From contig CANHVY010000006.1 of assembly GCA_947464185.1 (NCBI GenBank), positions 37,033-101,032 of the forward strand: a DNA stretch of 64,000 bases, given 5' to 3'. Within the stretch, counting starts at the first letter, position 1, and each line of letters starts with the position of its first letter. Source of the stretch: Burkholderiales bacterium (GTDB lineage: Bacteria; Pseudomonadota; Gammaproteobacteria; Burkholderiales; Burkholderiaceae_C). Positions 15,616 through 23,341 of the stretch are shown here, one piece after another. The translations under genes and the position numbers were made by a program. A model generated the notes under the pieces. The model was not told where the DNA came from and made no database searches. It saw only the letters and a program-made list of their open reading frames with translations.

Positions 15616-16602
15616 ATGCAACGACGCCACCTGATCACCGCCGCCGCAGCCACCACGCTGGCCGCCACGTTCGGCGCCCGCCCCGCTGCCGCCCAGAGCG
15701 CTTGGCCGGAAGGACGCAACATCACCATGATCGTGCCCTTCCCGCCGGGGGGCGTGGCCGATACCGTGGCACGCCCGGTGGCCGAGGCCCTGGCGCGCGA
15801 ACTCAAGGCCACCATCGTGGTGGAGAACCGCGCCGGCGCCGGCGGGGGCCTGGGCATCGCCGCGGCTTCGCGTGCGGCGCCCGATGGCTACACGCTCCTG
15901 ATGAGCCTGTCGTCCATCTCCATCCTGCCCGAGGCCGACCTGCTGTTCGGCCGCAAGCCTGCCTTCACGCTGAACCAGTTCCGGCCCATCGCCCGCTTCA
16001 CGGCCGACCCCACCGTGCTGGTGGTGCGCGCCGAAGCCCCGTGGAAGACGCTGGCGGAGTTCGTGGCCGATTCGAAGAAGAAGCCGGGCGGCTACAACTA
16101 CGGCAGTTCCGGCAACTACGGCACCATGCACGTGCCCATGGAGATGCTCAAGGCCAGCGCGGGCTTTCCTGCCAACCACGTGCCCTTCACGGGCGCCGGG
16201 CCGGCGGTGCTGGCCCTGCTGGGCGGGCAGATCGACGCCGTGGCCAGCGGCCCGTCCACCGTGGCGCAGCACATCAGAGCCGGCAAGCTGCGGGCCCTGG
16301 GCCACTGGGGCGACAAGCCGCTGCAGTCGCTGCCCGAAGTGCCCAGCCTCACGCAACTCGGCCAGCCGGTGAGATTCGCGCAGTGGGCCGGCCTGTTCGT
16401 GCCCGCGGGCACGCCGGAAGACATCATCCTGAGGCTGCGCGCCGCTTCCCGCAGGGCCGCGGCCGACCCGGCGGTGGTCGCCACCATCGGCAAGGCCGGC
16501 AGCCCCATCGAGTACCTGGACGCGCCCGAGTTCCAGGCCTACTGGGACGCCGACGCCCGGGCCATGGCCGAGGCGGTCAAGCGCATCGGCAAGGTGGAGT
16601 AG
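15616..16602 (+). CDS. Bug/TctC-family substrate-binding protein
   Basis: A 328-aa periplasmic protein with a strong signal peptide (MQRRHLITAAAATTLAATFGARPAAAQ). It has 'TMIVPFPPGGVADTVARPVAEAL', 'IVVENRAGAGGGLGIAAASRAAPDGYTLL', 'YNYGSSGNYGTMHVPMEML' and 'HVPFTGAGPAVLALLGGQIDAV'. It follows the FAH gene in an apparent two-gene operon and runs up to the convergent GntR gene, whose stop codon begins at the next base. No TctA/TctB gene is present. It probably captures the substrate handled by the neighbouring FAH enzyme, but the ligand is unknown. Confidence 0.93.
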   Translation: MQRRHLITAAAATTLAATFGARPAAAQSAWPEGRNITMIVPFPPGGVADTVARPVAEALARELKATIVVENRAGAGGGLGIAAASRAAPDGYTLLMSLSSISILPEADLLFGRKPAFTLNQFRPIARFTADPTVLVVRAEAPWKTLAEFVADSKKKPGGYNYGSSGNYGTMHVPMEMLKASAGFPANHVPFTGAGPAVLALLGGQIDAVASGPSTVAQHIRAGKLRALGHWGDKPLQSLPEVPSLTQLGQPVRFAQWAGLFVPAGTPEDIILRLRAASRRAAADPAVVATIGKAGSPIEYLDAPEFQAYWDADARAMAEAVKRIGKVE

Positions 16603-17397
16603 TCAGTAGCCCTCGGCCGCGCGCTGCGCGGCCTGCTCGATGCGCGGCCAGGTGTTCATGAGGTGCTCGCGCATGGCCTGGGCCATCGCGTCAGCATCGC
16701 GCGCGGCCAGCGCCTGCGCCATGGCCTCGTGCTCGGCCATGGCGGCGCCCCAGTTGTCGGGTACGCTGTTGCCCACATAGCGGATGCGGCGCATGCGCTG
16801 CGCCAGGGTGGCGTGCGTGGCGGACAAGGTTTCGTTGCCGGCCAGCGCCACCACCGCCTCATGGAAGCGCTGGTTGAGCGCAAAGTAGGGCTGCCGCTCG
16901 CGCCGGCGGAAGTGCTCGCGCATCTGCTCGTGCAAGGCAAGCACCGCGTTGATGCGCTCCTGCGGCGCGCCGCAGGCCTCGCGGGCGGCGAACTCCTCCA
17001 GCAGCGCGATGACGCGCAGCATGTCTTGCGCATCCTTGGCGGAGAAGGCGCGGACGATGGCGCCGCGCAGGGGCTGCATCTCCACCAGGCCTTCCGCGGC
17101 CAGCACCTTCAAGGCTTCGCGGATGGGCGTGCGCGACACCCCCAGGTTCGCCGCCAGTTCCAGCTCGGGCACCCGCTCGCCCGGGCGCAACTGGTTCTCG
17201 ACGATCAGGTCGCGCAGCCGGGCGGTGACCTCATCGTGTAGGCGCGGCCGGCTGATGGCCGGCGCGGGCGACAGCGGGGGCGCGACGGCCGGATGCAGGT
17301 CAGCCGGTGGTGCATCGGTGGAATCAACGGCAGGGAAAACCACGATCGGATTCTGCTGGGGTTTCGCTATTCTCGTTCCGTAATTACGGATTACCAA
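16603..17397 (-). CDS. GntR-family (FadR/FCD subfamily) transcriptional regulator
   Basis: The winged-helix domain 'RLHDEVTARLRDLIVENQLRPGERVPELELAANLGVSRTPIREALKVLAAEGLVEMQPLRGAIVRAFS' is followed by an all-helical FCD ligand domain ('MLRVIALLEEFAAREACG', 'FHEAVVALAGNETL', 'EHEAMAQALAARDADAMAQAMREHL') with the usual metal-ligand His residues. The listed start is TTG at 17397; a GTG at 17343 (VVFPAVDS) is more attractive because it leaves a perfect palindrome (TCCGTAATTACGGA) just upstream as an operator. It is divergent from the amidohydrolase/TRAP block and convergent on FAH/Bug, so it probably represses the catabolic block and responds to a small carboxylic acid. Confidence 0.9.
   Translation of the reverse strand: MVIRNYGTRIAKPQQNPIVVFPAVDSTDAPPADLHPAVAPPLSPAPAISRPRLHDEVTARLRDLIVENQLRPGERVPELELAANLGVSRTPIREALKVLAAEGLVEMQPLRGAIVRAFSAKDAQDMLRVIALLEEFAAREACGAPQERINAVLALHEQMREHFRRRERQPYFALNQRFHEAVVALAGNETLSATHATLAQRMRRIRYVGNSVPDNWGAAMAEHEAMAQALAARDADAMAQAMREHLMNTWPRIEQAAQRAAEGY
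17377..17390. promoter_or_regulatory. Perfect 14-bp palindrome, candidate GntR (FCD) operator
   Basis: TCCGTAATTACGGA is its own reverse complement. It lies between the divergent GntR and amidohydrolase genes and is AT-rich in a GC-rich setting, like known FCD-type operators. The ORF-track start of the GntR protein would place this site inside the coding region; starting at the downstream GTG removes that conflict. Confidence 0.6.
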
Positions 17398-17488
17398 TCA
17401 CGGGTTTCCCCCATCGGCGCCTGCACCGACCGCCGCCCCTGAAGACTGTCCTGCCGCGCAGCCCCTTTCTGCCCAGCCGTCCATCACC

Positions 17489-18394
17489 ATGGCACGCCGC
17501 ATCGTCGACGCCCACCACCACTTCTGGGACCTGGGCCGCAACCGCCACCCCTGGCTGTGCGACGAGCCACCCATTGCCTTTCGCTATGGCGACTACGCCG
17601 CTCTGCGGCGCAACTACCTCCAGGCCGACTACCTGCGTGACGCGGCGGCCGCTTCGATGGACGTGCAGGGCACGGTCTACGTCGAAACCGAGTGGGACCC
17701 GGCCGACCCGCGCGGCGAGATGCGCTACGTCGAGAGCCTGATAGGCGAGACCGGCCTGCCCACCGTGGCCGTGGCCCACACCCGGCTGGATGCACCCGAG
17801 GCCGCCGAACTCCTGGCCTACCACGCGGCCTTCCCCTTCGTGCGCAGCATCCGCCACAAGCCACGCGCCCACCCGCGCCCTGGGATGGCCGAGCCGGGGG
17901 GCATGACAGACAGTGCCTGGCGGCGCGGCTTCGCGCAACTGGCGCCGCTGGGCCTGCGCTTTGACCTGCAGACGCCCTGGTGGCACATGGGCGAGGCCGC
18001 GGCCCTGGCGCGCGACTTCCCCGACACCACCCTCATCATCAACCACGCCGGCCTGCCGGCGGACCGCAGCGCCGAAGGCCTGGCGGCTTGGCGCACAGCA
18101 ATGGCACAGGTGGCCGGCTGCCCCAACGTGTGCGTGAAGATCTCGGGCATCGGCGTGCCAGGCCAGGTCTGGACGGCCCAGGCCAACGGCGCCATCGTGC
18201 GTCACCTCATCGAGGTCTTTGGCGTGACGCGCTGCATGTTCGCCAGCAATTTCCCGGTGGACAGCTTGTGCGGCAGCTTCGAGGCCATCTTCGGCGGCTT
18301 CGGGGACATCGTGGCGGACCTGTCTGACGACGAGCAGGACGCCCTCTTCCGCCGTAACGCGATCCGCATCTACGACATGGGCTTGGCCGAATGA
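17489..18394 (+). CDS. Amidohydrolase family protein (amidohydrolase-2, TIM-barrel)
   Basis: A 301-aa protein beginning MARRIVDAHHHFWDLGRNRHPWL, the 'D-x-H-H-x-W' metal-binding start typical of amidohydrolase-2 lactonases and decarboxylases. Later metal or catalytic positions fit 'VRSIRHKPRAHP', 'TTLIINHAGLPADR', 'VCVKISGIG' and 'RCMFASNFPVDS', the last replacing the usual 'GSDWP' with 'ASNFPVD'. Relatives hydrolyse lactones of sugar acids or dicarboxylic intermediates (for example 2-pyrone-4,6-dicarboxylate, L-fuconolactone). It opens a seven-gene plus-strand block with a 3-hydroxyisobutyrate-dehydrogenase-like enzyme, a TRAP transporter and a PdxA2-like dehydrogenase, which suggests sugar-acid or hydroxy-acid catabolism. 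Confidence 0.9.
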   Translation: MARRIVDAHHHFWDLGRNRHPWLCDEPPIAFRYGDYAALRRNYLQADYLRDAAAASMDVQGTVYVETEWDPADPRGEMRYVESLIGETGLPTVAVAHTRLDAPEAAELLAYHAAFPFVRSIRHKPRAHPRPGMAEPGGMTDSAWRRGFAQLAPLGLRFDLQTPWWHMGEAAALARDFPDTTLIINHAGLPADRSAEGLAAWRTAMAQVAGCPNVCVKISGIGVPGQVWTAQANGAIVRHLIEVFGVTRCMFASNFPVDSLCGSFEAIFGGFGDIVADLSDDEQDALFRRNAIRIYDMGLAE

Positions 18395-18452
18395 GTGCCC
18401 CTCGCCGCTACGGAGCGCTGATGTCCAAGCACGTGCATGAAGGGAGCGTCGA

Positions 18453-19367
18453 GTGAGCGCCGACGACACACGCACAACGGATCGCCCCGCGCTCGCCTAC
18501 ATCGGCCTGGGGCTGATGGGCGGGCCCATGAGCGCGCACCTGGTGTCACGCGGCTGGACCGTGCGCGGCTACGACACGGTGCCAGAGCGGCGGGACGCCG
18601 CCGCAGCGCGCGGCGTGCAGGTCTGCGCCAGCGCGCGCGATGCTGCTCAAGGTGCGGGCCTGGTGCTGCTGAACCTGCCCACCACCGATGCCGTGGAAGA
18701 GGTGATGTTCGGTGCGCAGGGGCTGGCGCAGGTGATGCTGCCGCCGCAGCGCGTGGTGGACTTCTCCACCATCGCCGTGGACCGGGGGCGCGACTTCATC
18801 GCCCGCCTGCAGGCGCAGGCAGGCTGCGGCTGGGTGGACGCGCCCGTGTCCGGCGGCCCGGCCGCCGCAGGCGCCGGCACGCTGACCGTGATGGCCGGCG
18901 CCCATGAGGACGACCGCGCCGCGGTGGCGACGCTGATGTCCGACGTGGTCGCCCGCTTCACAGTGCTGGGCCTGCCCGGCAGCGGCCTGGTGGCCAAGAT
19001 GCTCAACCAGCTGATGGTGGGCTGCCTGCACGCCACGGTGGCGGAGTTCACGCTGATGGCCGAGACCGCCGGCATCGAGGCAGACCTGGTGCCCCAGGCC
19101 CTGGCCGGCGGCCATGCCGACGGCGTTCTATTCCAGCAGATCTACCCCCGCATGCGCAGCCGCGACTTCGCGCCGCGCGGCTACGTCCGGCAACTGCTGA
19201 AGGACCTGGACATGGTGCTGGCCTTCGCCAAGGACCTGCAGGTGCCCACCCCCATGACGGCGCAGGCTCAGACCCTGTACCGCATGCTGGCCCACCTGGG
19301 CCACAGCGAGCTGGACACCTCGGCAGTATTCAAGCTGTACGAACGCGAACACGGCCCGCCCAGCTGA
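18453..19367 (+). CDS. NAD(P)-dependent beta-hydroxyacid dehydrogenase (3-hydroxyisobutyrate dehydrogenase-like)
   Basis: The start is a GTG after a GAAGGGAG box. The 304-aa product has an N-terminal Rossmann fold ('LAYIGLGLMGGPMSAHLVSRGWTVRGYD'), the substrate-binding 'VDAPVSGGPAAAGAGTLTVMAG', and the catalytic-Lys helix 'GSGLVAKMLNQLMVGCLHATVAEFTLMAE' (Lys in 'AKMLNQ'). These identify the beta-hydroxyacid dehydrogenase family (3-hydroxyisobutyrate, tartronate semialdehyde and related substrates). It lies between the amidohydrolase and the TRAP transporter genes. In this context it probably oxidises a hydroxy-acid or reduces a semialdehyde formed from the imported substrate. The precise substrate is unknown. 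Confidence 0.92.
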   Translation: MSADDTRTTDRPALAYIGLGLMGGPMSAHLVSRGWTVRGYDTVPERRDAAAARGVQVCASARDAAQGAGLVLLNLPTTDAVEEVMFGAQGLAQVMLPPQRVVDFSTIAVDRGRDFIARLQAQAGCGWVDAPVSGGPAAAGAGTLTVMAGAHEDDRAAVATLMSDVVARFTVLGLPGSGLVAKMLNQLMVGCLHATVAEFTLMAETAGIEADLVPQALAGGHADGVLFQQIYPRMRSRDFAPRGYVRQLLKDLDMVLAFAKDLQVPTPMTAQAQTLYRMLAHLGHSELDTSAVFKLYEREHGPPS

Positions 19368-19440
19368 CCCGGCCTGGCTTGACCCTGCCCCACCTCAACC
19401 CACCCCACCCAACCACAACCGCAAGTAGAGGAGACACACC

Positions 19441-20430
19441 ATGAAACTGTTCAAGACCCTGAGCCTGGCCGCCGCGGCCGCCCTGCTGATGGCCGGCGCC
19501 GCGCAGGCGCAGATCAAGCTGCGCTACGCCCACGTGGGCGTGGCCAATGCCCCGCAGACTTTGTATGCCGATGAGGTGGCCAAGCTCGTCAAGGAACGCA
19601 CGCAGGGTCGGGTGGAGATCCAGGTCTTCGCCAACTCGCAGCTCGGCGGCGTCGGCGAGATGGTGGACGGCATCAAGTCCGGCGCCATCGCCATGGGCCA
19701 CCACGACTTCGCCTCACTGGGCAAGATCCTGCCCAACACGGCCGTCTTCAACGCGCCCTTCATCTACCGCGACGCCGCGCACGCGCTGCGCGCCACCGAT
19801 TCGCGCAGCTCGGAGGCCCTGAAGGCCATCAACGCCGAGTTGGTGCAAAAGGGCGGGATGCGCATAGTGGGCAGCTTCTTCCAGGGCACGCGCCACCTCA
19901 CCTCCAAGGAACGGGTGCTGTCCCCCGCCGACATGAAGGGCAAGAAGTACCGTGGCGTGCCCGTGAAGCTGTGGTCGTCCATGCTCACAGGCATGGGTGC
20001 CGTGGCCACGCCGGTGGAGGTGTCGGAGCTGGCCACCGCCCTGGCCACCGGCCTCGTGGTCGGCCAGGAGAACCCGCTGCCCAACATCTTCAACCTCAAG
20101 CTCTTCGAGGTGCAGAAGTTCGTCATGCTCACAGGCCACATGCAGTCGGTGCTGTCGGTGTTCGTCAACGAGAAGATCTGGGCGGGCGTACCTGCAGCCG
20201 ACCGCAAGATCATCGAGGACACCATGGCCGAGGTGGGGCAGAAGACGCTGGACTGGGACAAGCAGACCTTCGACCGCTACCGCAAGGACCTGGAGGCCAA
20301 GGGCATGACCTTCATCTCCGACAAGGAAGGGCTGCAGCTGGACGCCTTCCGCCAGGCCGTGATCGGGCAGGTCAACAAGGACTTCCCGGAGTGGACCACG
20401 CTGATCCAGCAGATCCAGGCCGTCAAGTGA
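19441..20430 (+). CDS. TRAP transporter substrate-binding protein, DctP family
   Basis: A 329-aa periplasmic protein with a signal peptide (MKLFKTLSLAAAAALLMAGAAQAQ). Family features are 'IKLRYAHVGVANAPQTLYADEVAKLVKERTQGRVEIQVFANSQLGGVGEMVDGIKSGAIAMG', 'FNAPFIYRD' and 'MKGKKYRGVPVKLWSSMLTGMGAVATPVEVSELATALATGLVVGQENPL', containing the Arg ('YRG') that salt-bridges the carboxylate of the ligand. It is directly followed by the DctQ and DctM genes, so the transporter is complete. The ligand should be a carboxylic acid, probably a sugar acid given the neighbouring enzymes. A GGAGA box precedes the start. Confidence 0.95.
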   Translation: MKLFKTLSLAAAAALLMAGAAQAQIKLRYAHVGVANAPQTLYADEVAKLVKERTQGRVEIQVFANSQLGGVGEMVDGIKSGAIAMGHHDFASLGKILPNTAVFNAPFIYRDAAHALRATDSRSSEALKAINAELVQKGGMRIVGSFFQGTRHLTSKERVLSPADMKGKKYRGVPVKLWSSMLTGMGAVATPVEVSELATALATGLVVGQENPLPNIFNLKLFEVQKFVMLTGHMQSVLSVFVNEKIWAGVPAADRKIIEDTMAEVGQKTLDWDKQTFDRYRKDLEAKGMTFISDKEGLQLDAFRQAVIGQVNKDFPEWTTLIQQIQAVK

Positions 20431-20495
20431 GCCTGGGGCCGCGGCAGGTCTTGCACCCCGCCGCGGCCTGACCCATCGCCTCACCGGGAACTTCC

Positions 20496-20978
20496 ATGTC
20501 CGCCTTGCGCCGAATGACCGTCGTGGCCTGCCTGCTGTTGCTGGCCGCGCTGATCTTCACCCCCAGCCTGCAGATCGTGATGCGCGGCGTTTTCAACGTG
20601 CCCATGTCGGGCGCGGAGGAACTGACCCGCTACTTCCTGATCGCCTTGACTCTGGTGGGGGCAGCGCATGTCACGCACGAGGGTGGACAGATCCGCATGC
20701 AGGAGTTCCAGGCCCTGCTGCCCGCACGGCTGCGCTTTGCGGTGCAGTTGCTGATTGAGGTGGCGGCCGCGGGGATGTTCGCGCTGATGGCCGTGGCGTC
20801 GGTGGTCTCCATCCGCAACAACCTGAACAACCAGACCGCCACACTGGAGATGCCCTACTGGCTGTTCATGGCGCCGATGACCATCGGCATGACCCTGCTG
20901 ACGCTGGAAAGCCTGGCCCTGCTGCGGCGCACCTGGCGCCAGGGCCACGCCGACAACAAGCAGACCACCCTGGCCTGA
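20496..20978 (+). CDS. TRAP transporter small permease, DctQ family
   Basis: A 160-aa membrane protein with four predicted hydrophobic segments: 'MTVVACLLLLAALIFTP', 'LTRYFLIALTLVGAAHVT', 'VQLLIEVAAAGMFALMAVASVV', and 'PYWLFMAPMTIGMTLLTLESLALL'. The family signature 'NVPMSGAEELTRYFLI' is present near residue 40. Together with DctP and DctM it forms a sodium-driven uptake system. It lies 65 bp after the DctP gene and 28 bp before the DctM gene, in one operon. Confidence 0.93.
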   Translation: MSALRRMTVVACLLLLAALIFTPSLQIVMRGVFNVPMSGAEELTRYFLIALTLVGAAHVTHEGGQIRMQEFQALLPARLRFAVQLLIEVAAAGMFALMAVASVVSIRNNLNNQTATLEMPYWLFMAPMTIGMTLLTLESLALLRRTWRQGHADNKQTTLA

Positions 20979-21006
20979 CCGACCCCCTTCTGACGCACGC
21001 ACCCCC

Positions 21007-22287
21007 ATGAGCGGATTCCTCGTCGTCCTCGCGTTCCTGGCGCTGTTCATGCTGGGCTTCCCGGTGGTGCTGGCCATCGGCCTGCCCAGCATCGCTTACC
21101 TGCTGCTCAACGACCTGCCGCTGCAGATGGTGGCGCAGCGCACGCTGTATGCGCTGGACTCCTTCCCGCTGGTGGCCGTGCCGGTGTTCCTGTTCGTGGG
21201 CAGCCTCATGAACACGGCCGGCATCTCCAAGCACATCTACCGCTTTGCAGACACGGCCGTGGGCCGGCTGCCCGGCGGACTGGCGCAGGTCAACATCTTC
21301 GGCAGCCTGGTGTTCGCCGGCATGTCGGGCTCGGCCCTGGCCGACATCGGAGGCATCGGCCGCATCGAAATCGACGCCATGAAGTCCAAGGGTTTCAACC
21401 CCGCCTTTGCCAGCGCGGTGACGTCGTCGTCGGCCATCGTGGGGCCCATCTTTCCACCCAGCATCCCGCTCATCCTCTACGGCACCGTCACCGGCGTGTC
21501 GGTCATTCAGCTGCTGCTGGGCGGCATCCTGCCTGCCCTGCTGTGCGTGGCCGCGTTGATGATCATGACGGCCTGGCTGTCGGTGCGCCGCGGCTACCCG
21601 CGCGCCGACCGTTGGCCCGGCTGGGCCCGGCTGTGGGCCGACATGAAGCCGGCCCTGCCCGCGCTGATGGCGCCGGTCATCCTGATCGGTGGCATGCTGG
21701 CGGGCTGGTTCACCCCCACCGAGATTGCCGCGGTGACCGTGGCCTACGCGCTGCTGATCAGCAGCCTGTTCTACCGTGAGCTGACCTGGGCGCGCCTGAT
21801 CGGCGCCGCCCTGGAAACGCTGCGCGCCTCCTCAGCCATCCTGATCATCGTGGCCGTGGCCGCACTGTTCGGCTGGGTGCTGTCAGTGGAGCAGGTGCCG
21901 CAAGCCATGACGAAGTTCATGCTCTCGATCTCCACGGAGCCCTGGGTGCTGCTGCTGCTGGTGAACGTGCTGCTGCTGGTGGTGGGCATGTTCCTGGACA
22001 GCACCACCGCCATCCTGGTGATCGCCCCCATCATCGCCAAGCCCCTGATGGCCGCGGGCGTGGACCCGGTGCACCTGGGCATGGTGGTGATCTTCAACCT
22101 GATGATCGGCCTGCTCACGCCGCCCATGGGGCTGGCGCTGTTCCTGGTGGCCGACATCGCCAAGGTGCGCATGCAGGACGTGCTGCGCGAAATGCTGCCG
22201 TTCTACGTGCCGCTGGTGGCCACGCTGCTGCTGATCACCTTCGTGCCGGCGATCACGCTGTGGCTGCCGCGCCTGGCGGTGGGTTGA
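21007..22287 (+). CDS. TRAP transporter large permease, DctM family
   Basis: A 426-aa protein with about a dozen hydrophobic segments. DctM signatures include 'GFPVVLAIGLPSIAYLLL', 'LVAVPVFLFVGSLMNTAGIS', 'FGSLVFAGMSGSALADIGGIGRIEIDAMKSKGF', 'SAIVGPIFPPSIPLILYG', and the C-terminal repeat 'GMFLDSTTAILVIAPIIAKPLMAAGVDPVHLGMVVIFNLMIGLLTPPMGLALFLVADIA'. The duplicated re-entrant hairpins carry the sodium-coupled transport path. Length and motifs are normal, so the TRAP system appears functional. Confidence 0.95.
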   Translation: MSGFLVVLAFLALFMLGFPVVLAIGLPSIAYLLLNDLPLQMVAQRTLYALDSFPLVAVPVFLFVGSLMNTAGISKHIYRFADTAVGRLPGGLAQVNIFGSLVFAGMSGSALADIGGIGRIEIDAMKSKGFNPAFASAVTSSSAIVGPIFPPSIPLILYGTVTGVSVIQLLLGGILPALLCVAALMIMTAWLSVRRGYPRADRWPGWARLWADMKPALPALMAPVILIGGMLAGWFTPTEIAAVTVAYALLISSLFYRELTWARLIGAALETLRASSAILIIVAVAALFGWVLSVEQVPQAMTKFMLSISTEPWVLLLLVNVLLLVVGMFLDSTTAILVIAPIIAKPLMAAGVDPVHLGMVVIFNLMIGLLTPPMGLALFLVADIAKVRMQDVLREMLPFYVPLVATLLLITFVPAITLWLPRLAVG

Positions 22288-22379
22288 GGGACTGACCGGT
22301 CCCGGGTGCGCCTACTGGCGGGCCCGGACCTGAACTCCTGCCCCGAACTTCCGACCTGAACTTCCCCACAAGGATTCAC

Positions 22380-23321
22380 ATGAAACCCACCATCGCCCTG
22401 TTCACCGGCGACCCCGCCGGCATCGGCCCGGAACTGGTCGACAAGCTCCTGGCCGACCCGGGCACCCTGGCCAAGGCCGACGTCATCCTCATCGGCCAGC
22501 GCGGCCAGGTGCGGGTGCCAGACGGCGTGCGCTGGCACGACTGGGCCGGCGCGGAGGCCCCGGCCTTCCCGCGGGCCCAGGCCACGGCCGACAACGGCGG
22601 CTACATGCTGCAGGGGCTGGAGGTGGGCGCACGCCTGGCGCAGTCAGGCGCGGCCGACGCCTTGTGCTTTGCGCCGCTGAACAAGGGCGCGCTGCGCGCC
22701 GGCGGCATGCACCAGGAGGACGAGCTGCGCTGGTTCTCGGAGTTGCTGGCCTATGACGGCATCTGCGGCGAGCTCAACGTGCTGGCGAACCTGTGGACGG
22801 CGCGTGTCACCTCGCATGTGGCGCTCAAGGAGGTGAGCGAACTGCTGGCGCCGCACAAGGTGGCGGACGCCATCAGCATGATCCACCGGGCGCTGCAGGC
22901 CTCGGGCAAGGCCAGCCCACGCATTGCGGTGTGCGGCCTGAACCCGCACAACGGTGACAACGGCAACTATGGCGACGAGGAAGGCCGCATCATCGAGCCC
23001 GGCGTGCGCCTGGCGGCGGAACGCGGCTTCCCGGCCGACGGCCCCTTCCCCGCCGACACCACCTTCGTGCGGGCCATCCGTTCCGAGGGCGGCTACGACG
23101 GCGTGGTGACGATGTACCACGACCAGGGCCAGATCGCGATGAAACTGATGGGCTTCGAGCGTGGCGTCACCGTGCACGGCGGCCTGCCCATCCCCATCAC
23201 CACGCCGGCCCACGGCACGGCCTACGATATTGCCGGGGCCGGCAAGGCCAACCCCGGCGCCATGCTCAACGCCTTCGATCTGGCCTGCCGCATGGGCATG
23301 AGCCGGTGCACCAGTCACTGA
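22380..23321 (+). CDS. PdxA2-like 4-hydroxythreonine-4-phosphate dehydrogenase family protein
   Basis: A 313-aa dehydrogenase: 'MKPTIALFTGDPAGIGPELVDKLL', 'CFAPLNKGALRAGG', 'LWTARVTSHVALKEVSELLAP', 'RIAVCGLNPHNGDNGNYGDEE', 'GPFPADTTFVRA', 'VVTMYHDQGQIAMKLMGF' and 'GLPIPITTPAHGTAYDIAGAGKAN'. The metal-binding His and Asp positions of PdxA are kept. Its place inside a TRAP catabolic operon, away from vitamin B6 genes, points to the PdxA2 subgroup, which oxidises 4-phospho-D-threonate or D-erythronate. The usual DUF1537 kinase partner (DtnK/DenK) is not in the block, so the route of phosphorylation or the real substrate is open. A true pyridoxine role is less likely. Confidence 0.85.
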   Translation: MKPTIALFTGDPAGIGPELVDKLLADPGTLAKADVILIGQRGQVRVPDGVRWHDWAGAEAPAFPRAQATADNGGYMLQGLEVGARLAQSGAADALCFAPLNKGALRAGGMHQEDELRWFSELLAYDGICGELNVLANLWTARVTSHVALKEVSELLAPHKVADAISMIHRALQASGKASPRIAVCGLNPHNGDNGNYGDEEGRIIEPGVRLAAERGFPADGPFPADTTFVRAIRSEGGYDGVVTMYHDQGQIAMKLMGFERGVTVHGGLPIPITTPAHGTAYDIAGAGKANPGAMLNAFDLACRMGMSRCTSH

Positions 23322-23341
23322 AATCTGCAGGAGACCGCACG

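Noticed and set aside
14227-16356. 709-aa minus-strand ORF
   Set aside because: Most of it is antisense to the FAH and Bug genes; only its last part carries the toxin-like fragment, which is listed as a pseudogene.
22288-22379. GGGAC...GTCCC hairpin after the TRAP permease as a terminator
   Set aside because: Only a 5-bp stem without a T-run, and the PdxA2-like gene follows in the same direction; too weak to call.
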